Shown here one piece after another: positions 39,005 to 48,200 of a stretch of DNA of 64,000 bases. The position numbers and the translations under genes were made by a program. Origin of the DNA: a virus; the IMG/VR virus record IMGVR_UViG_3300008261_000027, positions 1 to 64,000 of that record, one strand, 5' to 3'. The first letter of the stretch is position 1; each line of letters begins with the position of its first letter. The notes below the pieces were generated by a model, which saw only the letters and a list, made by a program, of their open reading frames with translations, ran no database searches and had not been told where the DNA came from.

Positions 39005-40408
39005 TTAGTTGTTAACTGATTTTCTAGTCTGATTGGTGACTTTCTCTTTGTATTCAAGAGCCTTTTTTATTCTTTCTCTATTTTCAACTTCTTTATCCTC
39101 TTTGAAACCTAGTAAGGTGTTTTGTGAATCAGTATCAATATCAAGATACTCATTGTCAAATTTAGAATTACTAAAAATAACACCATCTCTACCTATTCTA
39201 GATTTTAATAAAGTTATTGTTGCCAAGTTGTGCTCTTTTTGTTCAAGGGTTTTTGCTATTGAAACTACCACATGGCCAATCTGTGCTTTTTTAATTGAAC
39301 CACCCATTTGATCTGTGGTAACCACCTCAGATGAAATAGATTCACGATTACCTTGTGTTGCTGTCCAAATAGCGATATCAAACTCTGATGTCATTGCCTC
39401 TAAAGATCTCATAATAGACCCCTCACCTTTCCATTCTTCACCATGTGTGCTTCTTTCAGGTGTAATGCAATCAACATAATCCAAAGTTAATAAATCTATT
39501 CTAAACCCATCTGCCATAAGCTTTCTCAATTTTGATTTAATTTCAGAAATTGTAATAGAATCGCTAGGCAATTTAAGCAATTTTATTTGTCCGGCAGATC
39601 TTGTTTGAGCCTCTTCAACCAATTTCATGGTTTCTTCTGGATTTTCTATTTGCCCATCTGGCGAAATACCAGTCCATATCGTATAATGCTTTTTCTTAAT
39701 ATTATTAATGTTGTCTTCAAAGAATATTTGAACAACATTAAACCCGGTATTATACGCTGTGTTAGATATCTTAGTTAACATTGTTGTCTTACCAGTACCA
39801 GTTGGCGCTAATACTACACCAAGTTCACCTCTACCTAAACCACCCTTTAGACAGTTGTCTAGTCCAAGTATTCCTGTTGGAATTGGGTTTCTAGAGTCAG
39901 CTTTAAGGGCATCTCCAATATTTTCAAAAACATCCTGCAGCTCATCATTTGTTACCCCAACCTGAAGAGCCTTCTGTATAATTTTTTCAATCTTATGATA
40001 TTCTTCAAACTCACCGCTAACAGTGATACTTTCAACTTCTTTCAAAGCTTTTTTCAAAACTTGTTGTTTACAGAAATTATAAGCTTTTTCCTTTGTGAAA
40101 TTTATGTCACCACCGGCTAACTCGTGTTTTTTAATAGCGTCTAAAGTATCAATGTTTGATCTTAAAACAGTATCGCTAGAATTCTCTGATTGTATTTTTT
40201 GCTTAAGAGCATCGTAAGATGGGAATGATTTAAAATTCTCATTCCATTCTTTTAAATTCTTAATTATAAATTTAAAAGAATTGTTGTCAAAATATGACGG
40301 CTCAATTACATCAATAATTGTCTCAGCAAATTTTTTATCTTCAATAATAATTTTTAAAAGGGACGTTTGATACTCAGCACCTAGTGCCCCAAAATTTTTC
40401 TCAGTCAT
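39005..40408 (-). CDS. 41: Replicative DNA helicase, DnaB/gp41-like
   Basis: 467 residues. The N-terminal helical domain (residues 1-130) is typical of DnaB. The RecA-fold has Walker A APTGTGKT at 201-208 and Walker [11 protein letters not shown] near 310, followed by the [20 protein letters not shown] segment (about 350-370) that forms DnaB motif H3/H4. It unwinds the lagging-strand template ahead of the fork and would work with the primase at 7876-8814. In T4 gp41 is also next to gp61-type genes; here the primase lies 30 kb away. Spacing to the neighbouring genes suggests one operon. Confidence 0.9.
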   Translation of the reverse strand: MTEKNFGALGAEYQTSLLKIIIEDKKFAETIIDVIEPSYFDNNSFKFIIKNLKEWNENFKSFPSYDALKQKIQSENSSDTVLRSNIDTLDAIKKHELAGGDINFTKEKAYNFCKQQVLKKALKEVESITVSGEFEEYHKIEKIIQKALQVGVTNDELQDVFENIGDALKADSRNPIPTGILGLDNCLKGGLGRGELGVVLAPTGTGKTTMLTKISNTAYNTGFNVVQIFFEDNINNIKKKHYTIWTGISPDGQIENPEETMKLVEEAQTRSAGQIKLLKLPSDSITISEIKSKLRKLMADGFRIDLLTLDYVDCITPERSTHGEEWKGEGSIMRSLEAMTSEFDIAIWTATQGNRESISSEVVTTDQMGGSIKKAQIGHVVVSIAKTLEQKEHNLATITLLKSRIGRDGVIFSNSKFDNEYLDIDTDSQNTLLGFKEDKEVENRERIKKALEYKEKVTNQTRKSVNN

Positions 40409-40432
40409 TAAATAATTTTTATAGTTAGTAAA

Positions 40433-40891
40433 TTAAAGTTGGTACTGAAGATATGTCATGTCCGGTCTTTTCAATGACAATATTTCAGTTAAATCATTTA
40501 GAACTCTCTTTAACATCGGTCTGATGTCTACCGTATATCTAACCTTAGGCGGATAGTAATGAGCGGCGAAAATCCTTTCAATAAATACATCATCAAGATG
40601 CTTAATTTGTAACAAAAAATATTGTTCATCTCTCTCATTAGGATCTTCCACATATTCAGTATTAAAGAAAATATCTTGATTTTCAACCAGAAAATTAGAA
40701 CTTTTTATTTTCAAATCTTCTGAAATTTTTTCACAAATATTTTTTACCTCATAATGTAGGTCCATAGATCTTTTTGTTTTGGGGTTATGGTCCCTAACAA
40801 AAAAATACCTTTGACAAATAATGTTCCCATCAAGTGTTAAAAGGAACTCAAATTTGTTCATTTCATCGTTTGCTGATTTTACTGTGTTCAT
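40433..40891 (-). CDS. Conserved-looking small protein of the replication operon, unknown
   Basis: 152 residues, not recognised. It has no membrane segment or cysteine motif. The sequence alternates short beta strands and helices (FEFLLTLDGNIICQRYFFVR, DIRPMLKRVLNDLTEILSLK). It lies 3 nt after the exonuclease gene and 24 nt before the helicase gene, so a role in replication or recombination is plausible from position alone. An internal ATG at codon 11 (MNKFEFLL) is an alternative start. Confidence 0.6.
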   Translation of the reverse strand: MNTVKSANDEMNKFEFLLTLDGNIICQRYFFVRDHNPKTKRSMDLHYEVKNICEKISEDLKIKSSNFLVENQDIFFNTEYVEDPNERDEQYFLLQIKHLDDVFIERIFAAHYYPPKVRYTVDIRPMLKRVLNDLTEILSLKRPDMTYLQYQL

Positions 40892-40894
40892 AGT

Positions 40895-41917
40895 TTACTT
40901 TTTAATTTTGAATTTTATTATTTGTTTATTTTTTTCTATTCTAGTTAATCTTAAGAAAGGATTTAAGAAGTTTATCCAGGCATCTTCGCCTTTTGGTAAT
41001 AAAGTAAAAATACCATCTTCCATCATCATTTTCATTGTGTTTTTATATGACCTTCCTTCTGAATCTAGATTTTCGTTTATAAGACTTATGATGTCTTGTT
41101 TAGCTTGCTCCGTTAAAATTGGTTCGTCTAATGATACAATTTGGTTGTTGATATCAAAGAATTCGTCTCCAAATACCCCTAATTTGGTAACACCAGTTAG
41201 GAAATTCTGAATTAATTTATTTTCTTTGTCCTGTTGAAACAATACGTTACCCATTTCCCTAACTTCGCTTAGGGTTAATTTTTTGTCACGTATTTCTGGA
41301 AATAGGGAAATCAGTCGTTTTAATCCTAAGTTTCTGATACCATAAATGTTATCAGATGGATCACCACATAGTATTTTAACTAATTTGACATTTTCAACTA
41401 TGATATTTTCTTTATCATATTCTACTAGGTCATTTGAGTTATATACTTTTTGGTGAGCAGGGTTATATAATGAAACGTTTTCGGAAATAAGTTGCATTAA
41501 ATCCCTGTCAGAGGAAAATATGAATTTTTTTTCTTTTGGAGAGTTTTGAGTATAGAATGCTATACAATCATCAGATTCACAATATTCAAATTCGCCTTGT
41601 CTTATATAAAGCTCTTCTAAGTATTGTTTTAATCTTTCTCTTTGATATTGGTAAGATTGGATCTCTTCCTCAGTTTTTACCCTTGTCCTTCTATTTTCTT
41701 TATAGAGGTGATAAATTTTCTTTCTAGAAAGAGATCCATCTTTACCATCCCAAAAAACACAAATTTTGTCTAATTTAAAGGCTTCAAAACATCTTCTTAA
41801 CGTGTTTATAAAGTGGTAGATACCACCGATGTGTTTTCCTTTATAATAGTGGTTTTTCAACCCGTGAAACCCAATAGTTAATAGATTATCTCCATCAACT
41901 AATAATACATTAGACAT
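40895..41917 (-). CDS. rnh: 5'-3' exonuclease / RNase H, FEN family
   Basis: 340 residues. The acidic metal-binding residues of the FEN/5'-3' exonuclease family are visible: D8 and D10 (LLVDGDNLL), D57/D60 (FWDGKDGS), E114/D116/D117 (ESDD), D137/D139 (SSDRDL), and GDPSDN at 185-190, part of the helix-hairpin-helix region. T4 RNase H (305 residues) removes RNA primers from Okazaki fragments, which is the likely role. The helical arch is Lys/Arg-rich near 64-84 (KKIYHLYKENRRTRVK). Positioned between UvsX and an unknown replication-operon gene. Confidence 0.9.
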   Translation of the reverse strand: MSNVLLVDGDNLLTIGFHGLKNHYYKGKHIGGIYHFINTLRRCFEAFKLDKICVFWDGKDGSLSRKKIYHLYKENRRTRVKTEEEIQSYQYQRERLKQYLEELYIRQGEFEYCESDDCIAFYTQNSPKEKKFIFSSDRDLMQLISENVSLYNPAHQKVYNSNDLVEYDKENIIVENVKLVKILCGDPSDNIYGIRNLGLKRLISLFPEIRDKKLTLSEVREMGNVLFQQDKENKLIQNFLTGVTKLGVFGDEFFDINNQIVSLDEPILTEQAKQDIISLINENLDSEGRSYKNTMKMMMEDGIFTLLPKGEDAWINFLNPFLRLTRIEKNKQIIKFKIKK

Positions 41918-41946
41918 TACGTCTTTTAAGTTAAAATGTTAAACAA

Positions 41947-42978
41947 TCAATCTTCGTTGTCTTCTTCTGGAGTGTCTTCAAACTTGATTTCTCCAACGTC
42001 TGAAACTCTCTCTTCAAATAGTGAGCTGATATAATCCAAATTATTTTTTACATAATCTTCTCTGGATTTTTTCTCTTCAGCCGCTTCTTTTGCCATCATG
42101 AATCCATGTGGCGTAACCATTATTTTACCATCAGCAAACGCAATACCGTTAACGTGATTTTTCATAACAGATATTTTACTTCTGGTAGCAATTGTAATAG
42201 TTCTCTTATTTTTTGTGATAGAAATTTTGGTGATGCCAGAATTCTTTTCATTTCCAAATCTAAAAACTAACGTAGAGTTTAACCAGATTGACTCACCACC
42301 TTTAGCCTTAATTTTAGGCTGGCCAAATGGATTATCTGGTAATTCAACCCAAGGTTGGTTAACGATAATCAATGTGTTTGTATGAGGCTTGTCTGCTCTT
42401 CTTGAACCAGAAATTCTCTGGTTGATACCCATACCAATTTTATCTGATAATACAGATGCATTGTGCTGTTTACCACCCTTGCCTTCCCATGTCATTTTAC
42501 ATGGTACAGATCCAACAGAATCCCATAAAAATAAAATATCATATGGTAATTCACCCTTCTCTTGCAAATCAAGCATTTCATTTATGAAATCGGTAATCTG
42601 CTCAATATATTCGAAATCATTTTTGAAAATGAAATCTCCAGAATATGTGACTTCGCCAGTGGCTTGATCTACTTCCTTAACAACCGGAATTCCCATAATA
42701 TTTGCATGATCAAAATCAAATTTTTGTTCAGTAATTATGAAAATTGGTAAAATACCTTTCTTAATTGCATCCGCAGCAGCAGCTAAAAGTGCCGTTGTTT
42801 TACCGGTATCAGAATGGCCTAAGAACATGTTAATATGCCCCATCGCCGGTCCTGGTAAACCGGTCGCATCAAGAAAAGCATCACCCAAATCTAAAAAGCG
42901 GTCTGGTTTATACTTAGTTAAACTAGAGTATTTTGATGCGATACTTGAAATTGCGAAATTTTGTTTTTTAATAGCCAT
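41947..42978 (-). CDS. uvsX: RecA/UvsX-like recombinase
   Basis: 343 residues from the ATG at 42978 (MAIKKQNFAISS). A longer reading with a TTG at 43008 would start inside a hairpin and is less likely. Walker A is GHSDTGKT at 54-61, Walker B ILFLWDSVGSVP near 155-165, and the DNA-loop region has KIGMGINQRISGSR. It forms filaments on ssDNA and performs strand exchange for recombination-dependent replication, together with the SSB encoded just upstream. The acidic C-terminus (FEDTPEEDNED) is usual in RecA proteins. It lies 63 nt after the SSB gene. Confidence 0.92.
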   Translation of the reverse strand: MAIKKQNFAISSIASKYSSLTKYKPDRFLDLGDAFLDATGLPGPAMGHINMFLGHSDTGKTTALLAAAADAIKKGILPIFIITEQKFDFDHANIMGIPVVKEVDQATGEVTYSGDFIFKNDFEYIEQITDFINEMLDLQEKGELPYDILFLWDSVGSVPCKMTWEGKGGKQHNASVLSDKIGMGINQRISGSRRADKPHTNTLIIVNQPWVELPDNPFGQPKIKAKGGESIWLNSTLVFRFGNEKNSGITKISITKNKRTITIATRSKISVMKNHVNGIAFADGKIMVTPHGFMMAKEAAEEKKSREDYVKNNLDYISSLFEERVSDVGEIKFEDTPEEDNED

Positions 42979-42999
42979 TTTATATTTTTTTATTTTAAA

Positions 43000-43030
43000 C
43001 ATTCTCAAAGGCTATGCACCCTTGAGAATG
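43000..43030 (-). promoter_or_regulatory. Hairpin between SSB and recombinase genes
   Basis: CATTCTCAA / TTGAGAATG perfect 9-bp stem, 13-nt loop, in the gap between gp32-like stop and uvsX start. No U-tract, so it is more likely an mRNA processing or attenuation hairpin that sets different SSB and UvsX levels. Confidence 0.5.
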
Positions 43031-43040
43031 TCTTTAATTA

Positions 43041-43892
43041 TTAGAACGGAAGATTCTCGTCAGTATCCGCATCTTCTTGTGGGTCTGGTAGTTCAGCACT
43101 TGTGCTAGATCCGCCACCCATCATTGCTTCTGCTTCTTCACCATAAACAAACTTTTTCAGTTTGTCATTCCATTTAGGAACATACCCCTCAGCAACACCC
43201 TGAAGATATTCAATAGGTTTTTTGGAATACGCATCTTGCCAAGTAAGTGTGTTTGATAACCAAAGTTCTTTTTGTTCTTTGTTTTCACTTAATGGCGATT
43301 TATCATCAGGAATTACACTTGTAATTGCAGTGTATTCACCGCCAAGAGGATTCTTCAAAACATTTAAAGTAAGAGTCAAATCTCTACCTGTTTCTGGATC
43401 TGTGATGTCTTCTCTTTTAGCCTTCATGACATCCATAATCTTATTATAAGCTCCATCACTTTTAAGACTATGCTTAATTCTCCAGAATTTAACACCATCT
43501 TGCTCATTGTCCCTGTCGATAACACGGAAAATATAGAACTTTCTTGAACGATACTGGCCAGCAAGTTTCTTATCTGCTTCACTACCAGTCATTCTTAGTG
43601 CATCACCAACCTCATTTAATGGGGATTTTTCACCATCTTGTGCAGGATCGTACAATTTTACCCATTTTTTATCCACCTGAACTTCGTGGAAATATTTTTC
43701 GGTCCAAAACACTTGTTGACCTTCTAGTGGAGGTAGAATTCTAATCCTTTTCATTCCGCTTGTTTGTCCCTTTGGGAGGATTGCAGCGAAATACATTTTT
43801 AATCTTTCTTCAGAGCTGATTTTTTGCGCTGAACTGCTTGACTGAGTATTTTTTTCATACTGCGCCAATGCTGCTTCTAATACGTTAGACAT
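43041..43892 (-). CDS. 32: Single-stranded DNA-binding protein, gp32-like
   Basis: 283 residues. N-terminal MSNVLEAALAQYEKN, then KMYFAAILPKGQTSGMKRIR and ILPPLEGQQVFWTEKYFHEV, typical of the OB-fold of phage SSBs in the gp32 role. It covers ssDNA at forks and recombination intermediates, and is encoded next to UvsX as its partner. The C3H zinc site of T4 gp32 is absent. The C-terminal tail is acidic and ends DENLPF, close to the DDDIPF tip of bacterial SSB, which recruits partner proteins. Upstream is the terminator at 43937-43964, so it probably starts a unit. Confidence 0.85.
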   Translation of the reverse strand: MSNVLEAALAQYEKNTQSSSSAQKISSEERLKMYFAAILPKGQTSGMKRIRILPPLEGQQVFWTEKYFHEVQVDKKWVKLYDPAQDGEKSPLNEVGDALRMTGSEADKKLAGQYRSRKFYIFRVIDRDNEQDGVKFWRIKHSLKSDGAYNKIMDVMKAKREDITDPETGRDLTLTLNVLKNPLGGEYTAITSVIPDDKSPLSENKEQKELWLSNTLTWQDAYSKKPIEYLQGVAEGYVPKWNDKLKKFVYGEEAEAMMGGGSSTSAELPDPQEDADTDENLPF

Positions 43893-43936
43893 AGTTTTTA
43901 ATTTAAAATTGTTAATAATCTTAGGATAAGATAAAT

Positions 43937-43964
43937 AAAAAAACCCAGATAAAAAAATCTGGGT
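43937..43964 (-). terminator. Rho-independent terminator upstream of SSB
   Basis: Minus-strand stem ACCCAGAU / AUCUGGGU with a 6-nt loop, then seven U residues, 27 nt after the stop of the 126-residue gene. TATTTATC (one base off the octamer) follows at about 43930. Confidence 0.9.
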
Positions 43965-43990
43965 CTCTTTTTTTAAATATTTTTTTTTCT

Positions 43991-44371
43991 TTACTCTAAA
44001 GTCAAAAGATAAGCTAATTTATTGATTGAAGCTAACATTTCGTCCCTTAAATTTAATAAATCTGTATCAGATTGTGCTGAAAGGTCTTTTGATATGCCAA
44101 TTAAAGCTGTTTTTGTTTTTTGTAAAAACTCAACAATATCTACTTCCGGTAAATTTTCAATTGTAATGGTTTTGTTTTGTTCTTGTAAAATAAATCTACC
44201 ATGTTTACCCATACACACCTCAACATATTCGTCAATAAGCCCTTCTAAAGTTTCGTATGTTTCGCCAAATGCTTTATGTCTAGCATACCCTTTAGTTTGC
44301 CAGTGAAGCACCTTTAATTGTAGTTGAGTATGGAAAAAGAAATTAATATTGGAATCTAGATTCTTGTTCAT
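43991..44371 (-). CDS. Ferritin/Dps-like small protein (DUF5856-like)
   Basis: 126 residues. LHWQTKGYARHKAFGETYET at 22-41 and LEGLIDEYVEVCMGK at about 42-56 give the LHW..T...H....Y..L..L.D...E pattern of Dps/ferritin-like four-helix proteins, as in the phage DUF5856 group. The second half is two further helices. Whether it binds iron is not shown: several ligand-type His and Glu residues are there, but no full ferroxidase centre can be assigned. Its start overlaps the end of the upstream gene by 29 nt. It could be a DNA-protecting or structural mini-ferritin. Confidence 0.6.
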   Translation of the reverse strand: MNKNLDSNINFFFHTQLQLKVLHWQTKGYARHKAFGETYETLEGLIDEYVEVCMGKHGRFILQEQNKTITIENLPEVDIVEFLQKTKTALIGISKDLSAQSDTDLLNLRDEMLASINKLAYLLTLE

Positions 44372-44984
44372 CGTTACTATAAGGATTAAATGTTTTTGCT
44401 AATTCTTCTTTAGAATAGTTCTCTACGTCACTTTTTGTTAAAACATACTCATTTTTACCGCTAGCTCTCATTTCATCTTGCTTGTTTGCAAAAAATTCTT
44501 GAGGTTTTTGGTTAAACGGATACGAATCCAACGAACGCATTTCTAATTTTTCTTGTGGGGTTGCTGGTTTCATCTGTTCAACCTTAGAACCAAGTTGTTC
44601 AATTTTATCAAGAACAGCGTCCATGTTACCAAGTTTCATTTCCAAATCATCTAATTTAGAAAAAACGTCATCCATTTTTCTTAAAACGTTGTCGTTCTCG
44701 TTTTTAGACATTTCAAGTTCATTTTTGATATTTTTGGTCATATTAACCAAATCAGTAACATCAACTTCCTCAGTGCTTTCCGCTGGCTCGTCCATCATAG
44801 GTGGTGGAGGGGCCATTTCAGGTGAAGCGGCACCAGCATCCGCTGCTGGAGCATCCATAGGTGCGTCAGCTGGAGGTGGTGGTAATGGGCTCGCGTCTTG
44901 TTCATTAATTAAATAATGATTGCTGGCGTTTCTGTTAATAGACTTAAATCTATTTATCTCTTCTAATAATTTTTGTTCTAACAT
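44343..44984 (-). CDS. Acidic coiled-coil protein with Pro/Ala-rich linker
   Basis: 213 residues. A short N-terminal helix (MLEQKLLEEINRFKSINR) is followed by a Pro/Ala/Asp-rich linker (SPLPPPPADAPMDAPAADAG) at about 32-70. A heptad-type coiled coil runs from about 78-140 (KNENDNVLRKMDDVFSKLDD). The C-terminal 60 residues are polar. No family is recognised. The composition fits an internal scaffold or virion-associated coiled-coil protein. Overlap with the next gene and a 4-nt gap to the previous one indicate co-translation. Confidence 0.6.
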   Translation of the reverse strand: MLEQKLLEEINRFKSINRNASNHYLINEQDASPLPPPPADAPMDAPAADAGAASPEMAPPPPMMDEPAESTEEVDVTDLVNMTKNIKNELEMSKNENDNVLRKMDDVFSKLDDLEMKLGNMDAVLDKIEQLGSKVEQMKPATPQEKLEMRSLDSYPFNQKPQEFFANKQDEMRASGKNEYVLTKSDVENYSKEELAKTFNPYSNDEQESRFQY

Positions 44985-44988
44985 AGTT

Positions 44989-45186
44989 TTAGTCTTGTAA
45001 TAATTGTCTACCGTCTTCGGTAATATATTTTTTATTAATTCTTTCTACAATACCATCTTTGGATCTGATAATATAACATTCCCCAGTTTGTAGATCACAC
45101 TCTTCTCTTTCAATCGCACTATTAGCAACCGGCTTTGAAGCTTTAGGGGCTAAAAACTGGTCTAATGATTTATTAATTTTTTCCAT
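44989..45186 (-). CDS. Small protein after hub gene, start uncertain
   Basis: 65 residues from the ATG at 45186 (MEKINKSLDQFLAPKA). A longer reading from 45258 (89 residues) would add a hydrophobic N-terminus (ILIFIIFIVIIFKI) and overlap the hub gene by 26 nt. That stretch contains the TATTTATA motif and is A/T-rich, so the hydrophobic segment may be an accident of a regulatory region. If real, it would be a membrane anchor. The body has a CDLQTGECYIIRSKDGI segment that looks like a small beta hairpin. Function unknown. Confidence 0.45.
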   Translation of the reverse strand: MEKINKSLDQFLAPKASKPVANSAIEREECDLQTGECYIIRSKDGIVERINKKYITEDGRQLLQD

Positions 45187-45204
45187 AATTTTAAATATTA
45201 TTAC

Positions 45205-45212
45205 TATAAATA
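45205..45212 (-). promoter_or_regulatory. TATTTATA motif before the small gene
   Basis: Minus-strand TATTTATA 18 nt before the ATG at 45186, just downstream of the hub stop codon at 45233; it falls inside the alternative longer reading frame. Confidence 0.35.
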
Positions 45213-45232
45213 TTATAAAAATGAGTATTTTA

Positions 45233-48200
45233 CTAAATAAGTCTAAAATAAACGACATCCCCTTCGTTTACCTTTAATTTTCTCATCAACATTGAGTTCA
45301 TACCTATTCCATAATTACCAATACTTTGGTCTGGGCCGTTAAGTACAGGTCCATTATATAGATTTGTTGTTGCATCTCTTGTCGATACAAGTGTATATTT
45401 TGCATTCGTTCTAGGATTTAAAAACTCAGTTTTATAGTTTAATAATTTTTCTTTATTTGCTTGACTTCCGTTTAATCTAACTGAATAGTATTCTCCTAAC
45501 GAGTTTTTAATATTTTCCCATTTTTTGATTATGTTTTCCGTAGAGCTAAGCCCAGAAATAAGGTCCATAGCAACTTTGTCATCAATTGGATTATTTGTAC
45601 CACCCATTCTAACAACTCTAGCTCTTAACCATTGATTATTGTTTCCACCAAGATCTATCAATTGAACATATTTCTCTTCTTTACCATTATATTTTGCTCC
45701 ATTATATGGGATCATTTCTTGATAAAAACCAGATGTATAAACTAATTTTTTGTATAAATCTTCGCCAGCCAACTCATTACCTGGATTAATATTGGCGCTT
45801 TCACTATTTGGTAATGTTATTGTTTTTTCTGTTGTTTGTTGACTATCTATTTGTTGTTTTTTTCTTATTGCTGATGATAGCAACTTACTAAATAGAGGTC
45901 TATAACTAGCCATGAAAGAATTTTCTAGGTTTGGTAGACTACTGTTTGAAAGTCTGACACCAGTCAGTGTTGTTTCAATAGTGTTGTCAGATATGCTATG
46001 GGTAACATCAAAAACAAGATAGGTTCCTTCAAACATAGGTACGTTTGCCAAATAAAAATACATGGTTGGTTGTATCATTACATTACCCATCATCTTAACG
46101 GTACACTGATAAGATGCAGTTTTGTAGATATCAAATAATCCAATATCTACCTGGTGGGTTCCACCACCACCCTGTGATCTGGCTAATCTTTCTTGTGCTA
46201 AAGCACTTTCTGTAGTATTTTTATACGTGCTTTGATCTAAAGATATTTCTTTAAAAATACCTTGACTATAATCACCAAAATTAATTTCAAATGAAACCAC
46301 TCTATTTGATTTAGATAGATCTGCATCCATAAAAATCTTTGGTTCTACTAATAGTGGATTTCTTGTTGTATCTTTAATATCAAATCCATCATTTTTAAAT
46401 TTAAATTTTTTATTTACCCTTTGCATGTCCAAATACTTAGATGTACCGTTAACATACTGTAGGATAATCTTTGGTGTTGCATCTTGATAATCAACATCGA
46501 GATGGGTACCAAATAAATTTTTTGCTAAATTTTTTGATGGAGTTATTCTAGATTTGTTTGAAGAGTTTGTTCCATAAAAATTGATGTATGCCGGAAGTGG
46601 TCTCATATCAAAATTAGTACCCTGTATTAAAATTGATACAGCTGAATATAAGTCTACTTTAATGTTTTTTTCATCACTAAGAGAAATTAATCTTTCTAGT
46701 GAGATGTACGCATCGTCACCAATATCTCTGTTTGCTTTATCTAAAAACAAAAACTCGTCCATAAGGTGTCTTTGTCCAATCGCATTACCAGAAATCCATT
46801 TATCGTTAAAAGATTTAAAAAACTGATATAAATCTAATTTTGTTGTCTTGGCTTCATTGAATCCATGATAAATTGTGATTTTATTATTTTGATCATTGTT
46901 GACCTGAAAATCTTTTGATTGTAATTTCACAATAAGGTTAGATAGGTAATTAAATAAACGTGTTTTTTCTGGTTCAGTAATTTGTGTTTTAATATAATTA
47001 ACAAAAGTAGTTTTTGTTATTGCTGTTGTTTGTCTTTTCGCCCATCCAGCATAAATTCTTGCTAATTCTCTATGGTTAATAATGTTTTCTTCATTAATTT
47101 CTATGTCTGCCAAAGAAAAGAAATCCCTATAATATGTTGTTGGTGTTGTGCCGGTATAGGCTTCCTCACCAATATATAGCTTTATTAAGTTTAGGTTGCT
47201 CGCAGTTAATTGTGATGCGTTGTATGAACCAAGGCTATAATTTTGACTATCACCAATAAATCCAAATAATGTATAATCATCTATTTGTTTTGGATTACCT
47301 AATCTTAACACTTTTAGATTTTCATTACTTAATAAATTTTTAGTTATTTGTTCTAGATTTTTTTCTTGGTTTTGAATTATATTAAGCTTATGATTATCAT
47401 TTGAAAAATCAATATTTTCTTTTGAAATTGAACATACTGCTTTTAATAAACCTTGAAAAGTTTTGTAATCTTGAACTGTATTCTTCGTATCTATTTGTAG
47501 ATTTAATGAAGAAAACACTAAAAACATTTCTTCCATTTTATCTAATAATGCTGGACTAAATGTTGCGATCAGATCAACAAACTTTCTTTGTTCCCCGATT
47601 AACGAATATACCCCATCCACATTTTTAAATGTTTCACCATAAGCTGGCATGGTGAAGGTGTTATAAGGTGTTAATGTATCATACACACCAGGATTATTTA
47701 AAATAATTTTAAATGAATCTTGTTCAAAATAACTAAAGTTTGTTGTTAAGTTTTTAACATCACTAAAAATTTGTGATGAAGGTAAAACAGTGTATCTAGT
47801 ATCGTTTACAGAAAATATACTATTATCAACAAAGCTGGTTAATGAATAACCTGGGCCGCCAGATGTTTTGTTTACTGAATATTTTGTTATTCCACTTGTA
47901 ACCGTATCGGCATATAATTGAGTTACGTTTGTTGTAGAAGCGGATACTTCAGTAAATCCAGATGGATTATAAAAACTATATCCATTTGTTATTTGATGAA
48001 AAATTCCAAAATAGTATGGATACAGACCAATATATTGATTTGAATTATAGGTAACCGCTGTCATTGGCGCAGTTATTCCAGATAAATTAAATGTTACATT
48101 TGTTGCATTGTCAAAAAAAGTACTACCACTAATAGAAGTTGTTGCGCCGCTGATAATATCAACCCCGTCTTTTAAATATCTTTTATATCTATGGTATTGT

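Noticed and set aside
38989-39057. Longer NrdB N-terminus starting at 39057
   Set aside because: It would overlap the helicase gene by 53 nt and adds residues unlike the family; ATG at 38988 is the standard start.
42979-43008. Longer UvsX start (TTG at 43008)
   Set aside because: Non-ATG start that lies in the arm of a hairpin; the ATG at 42978 gives a family-type N-terminus.
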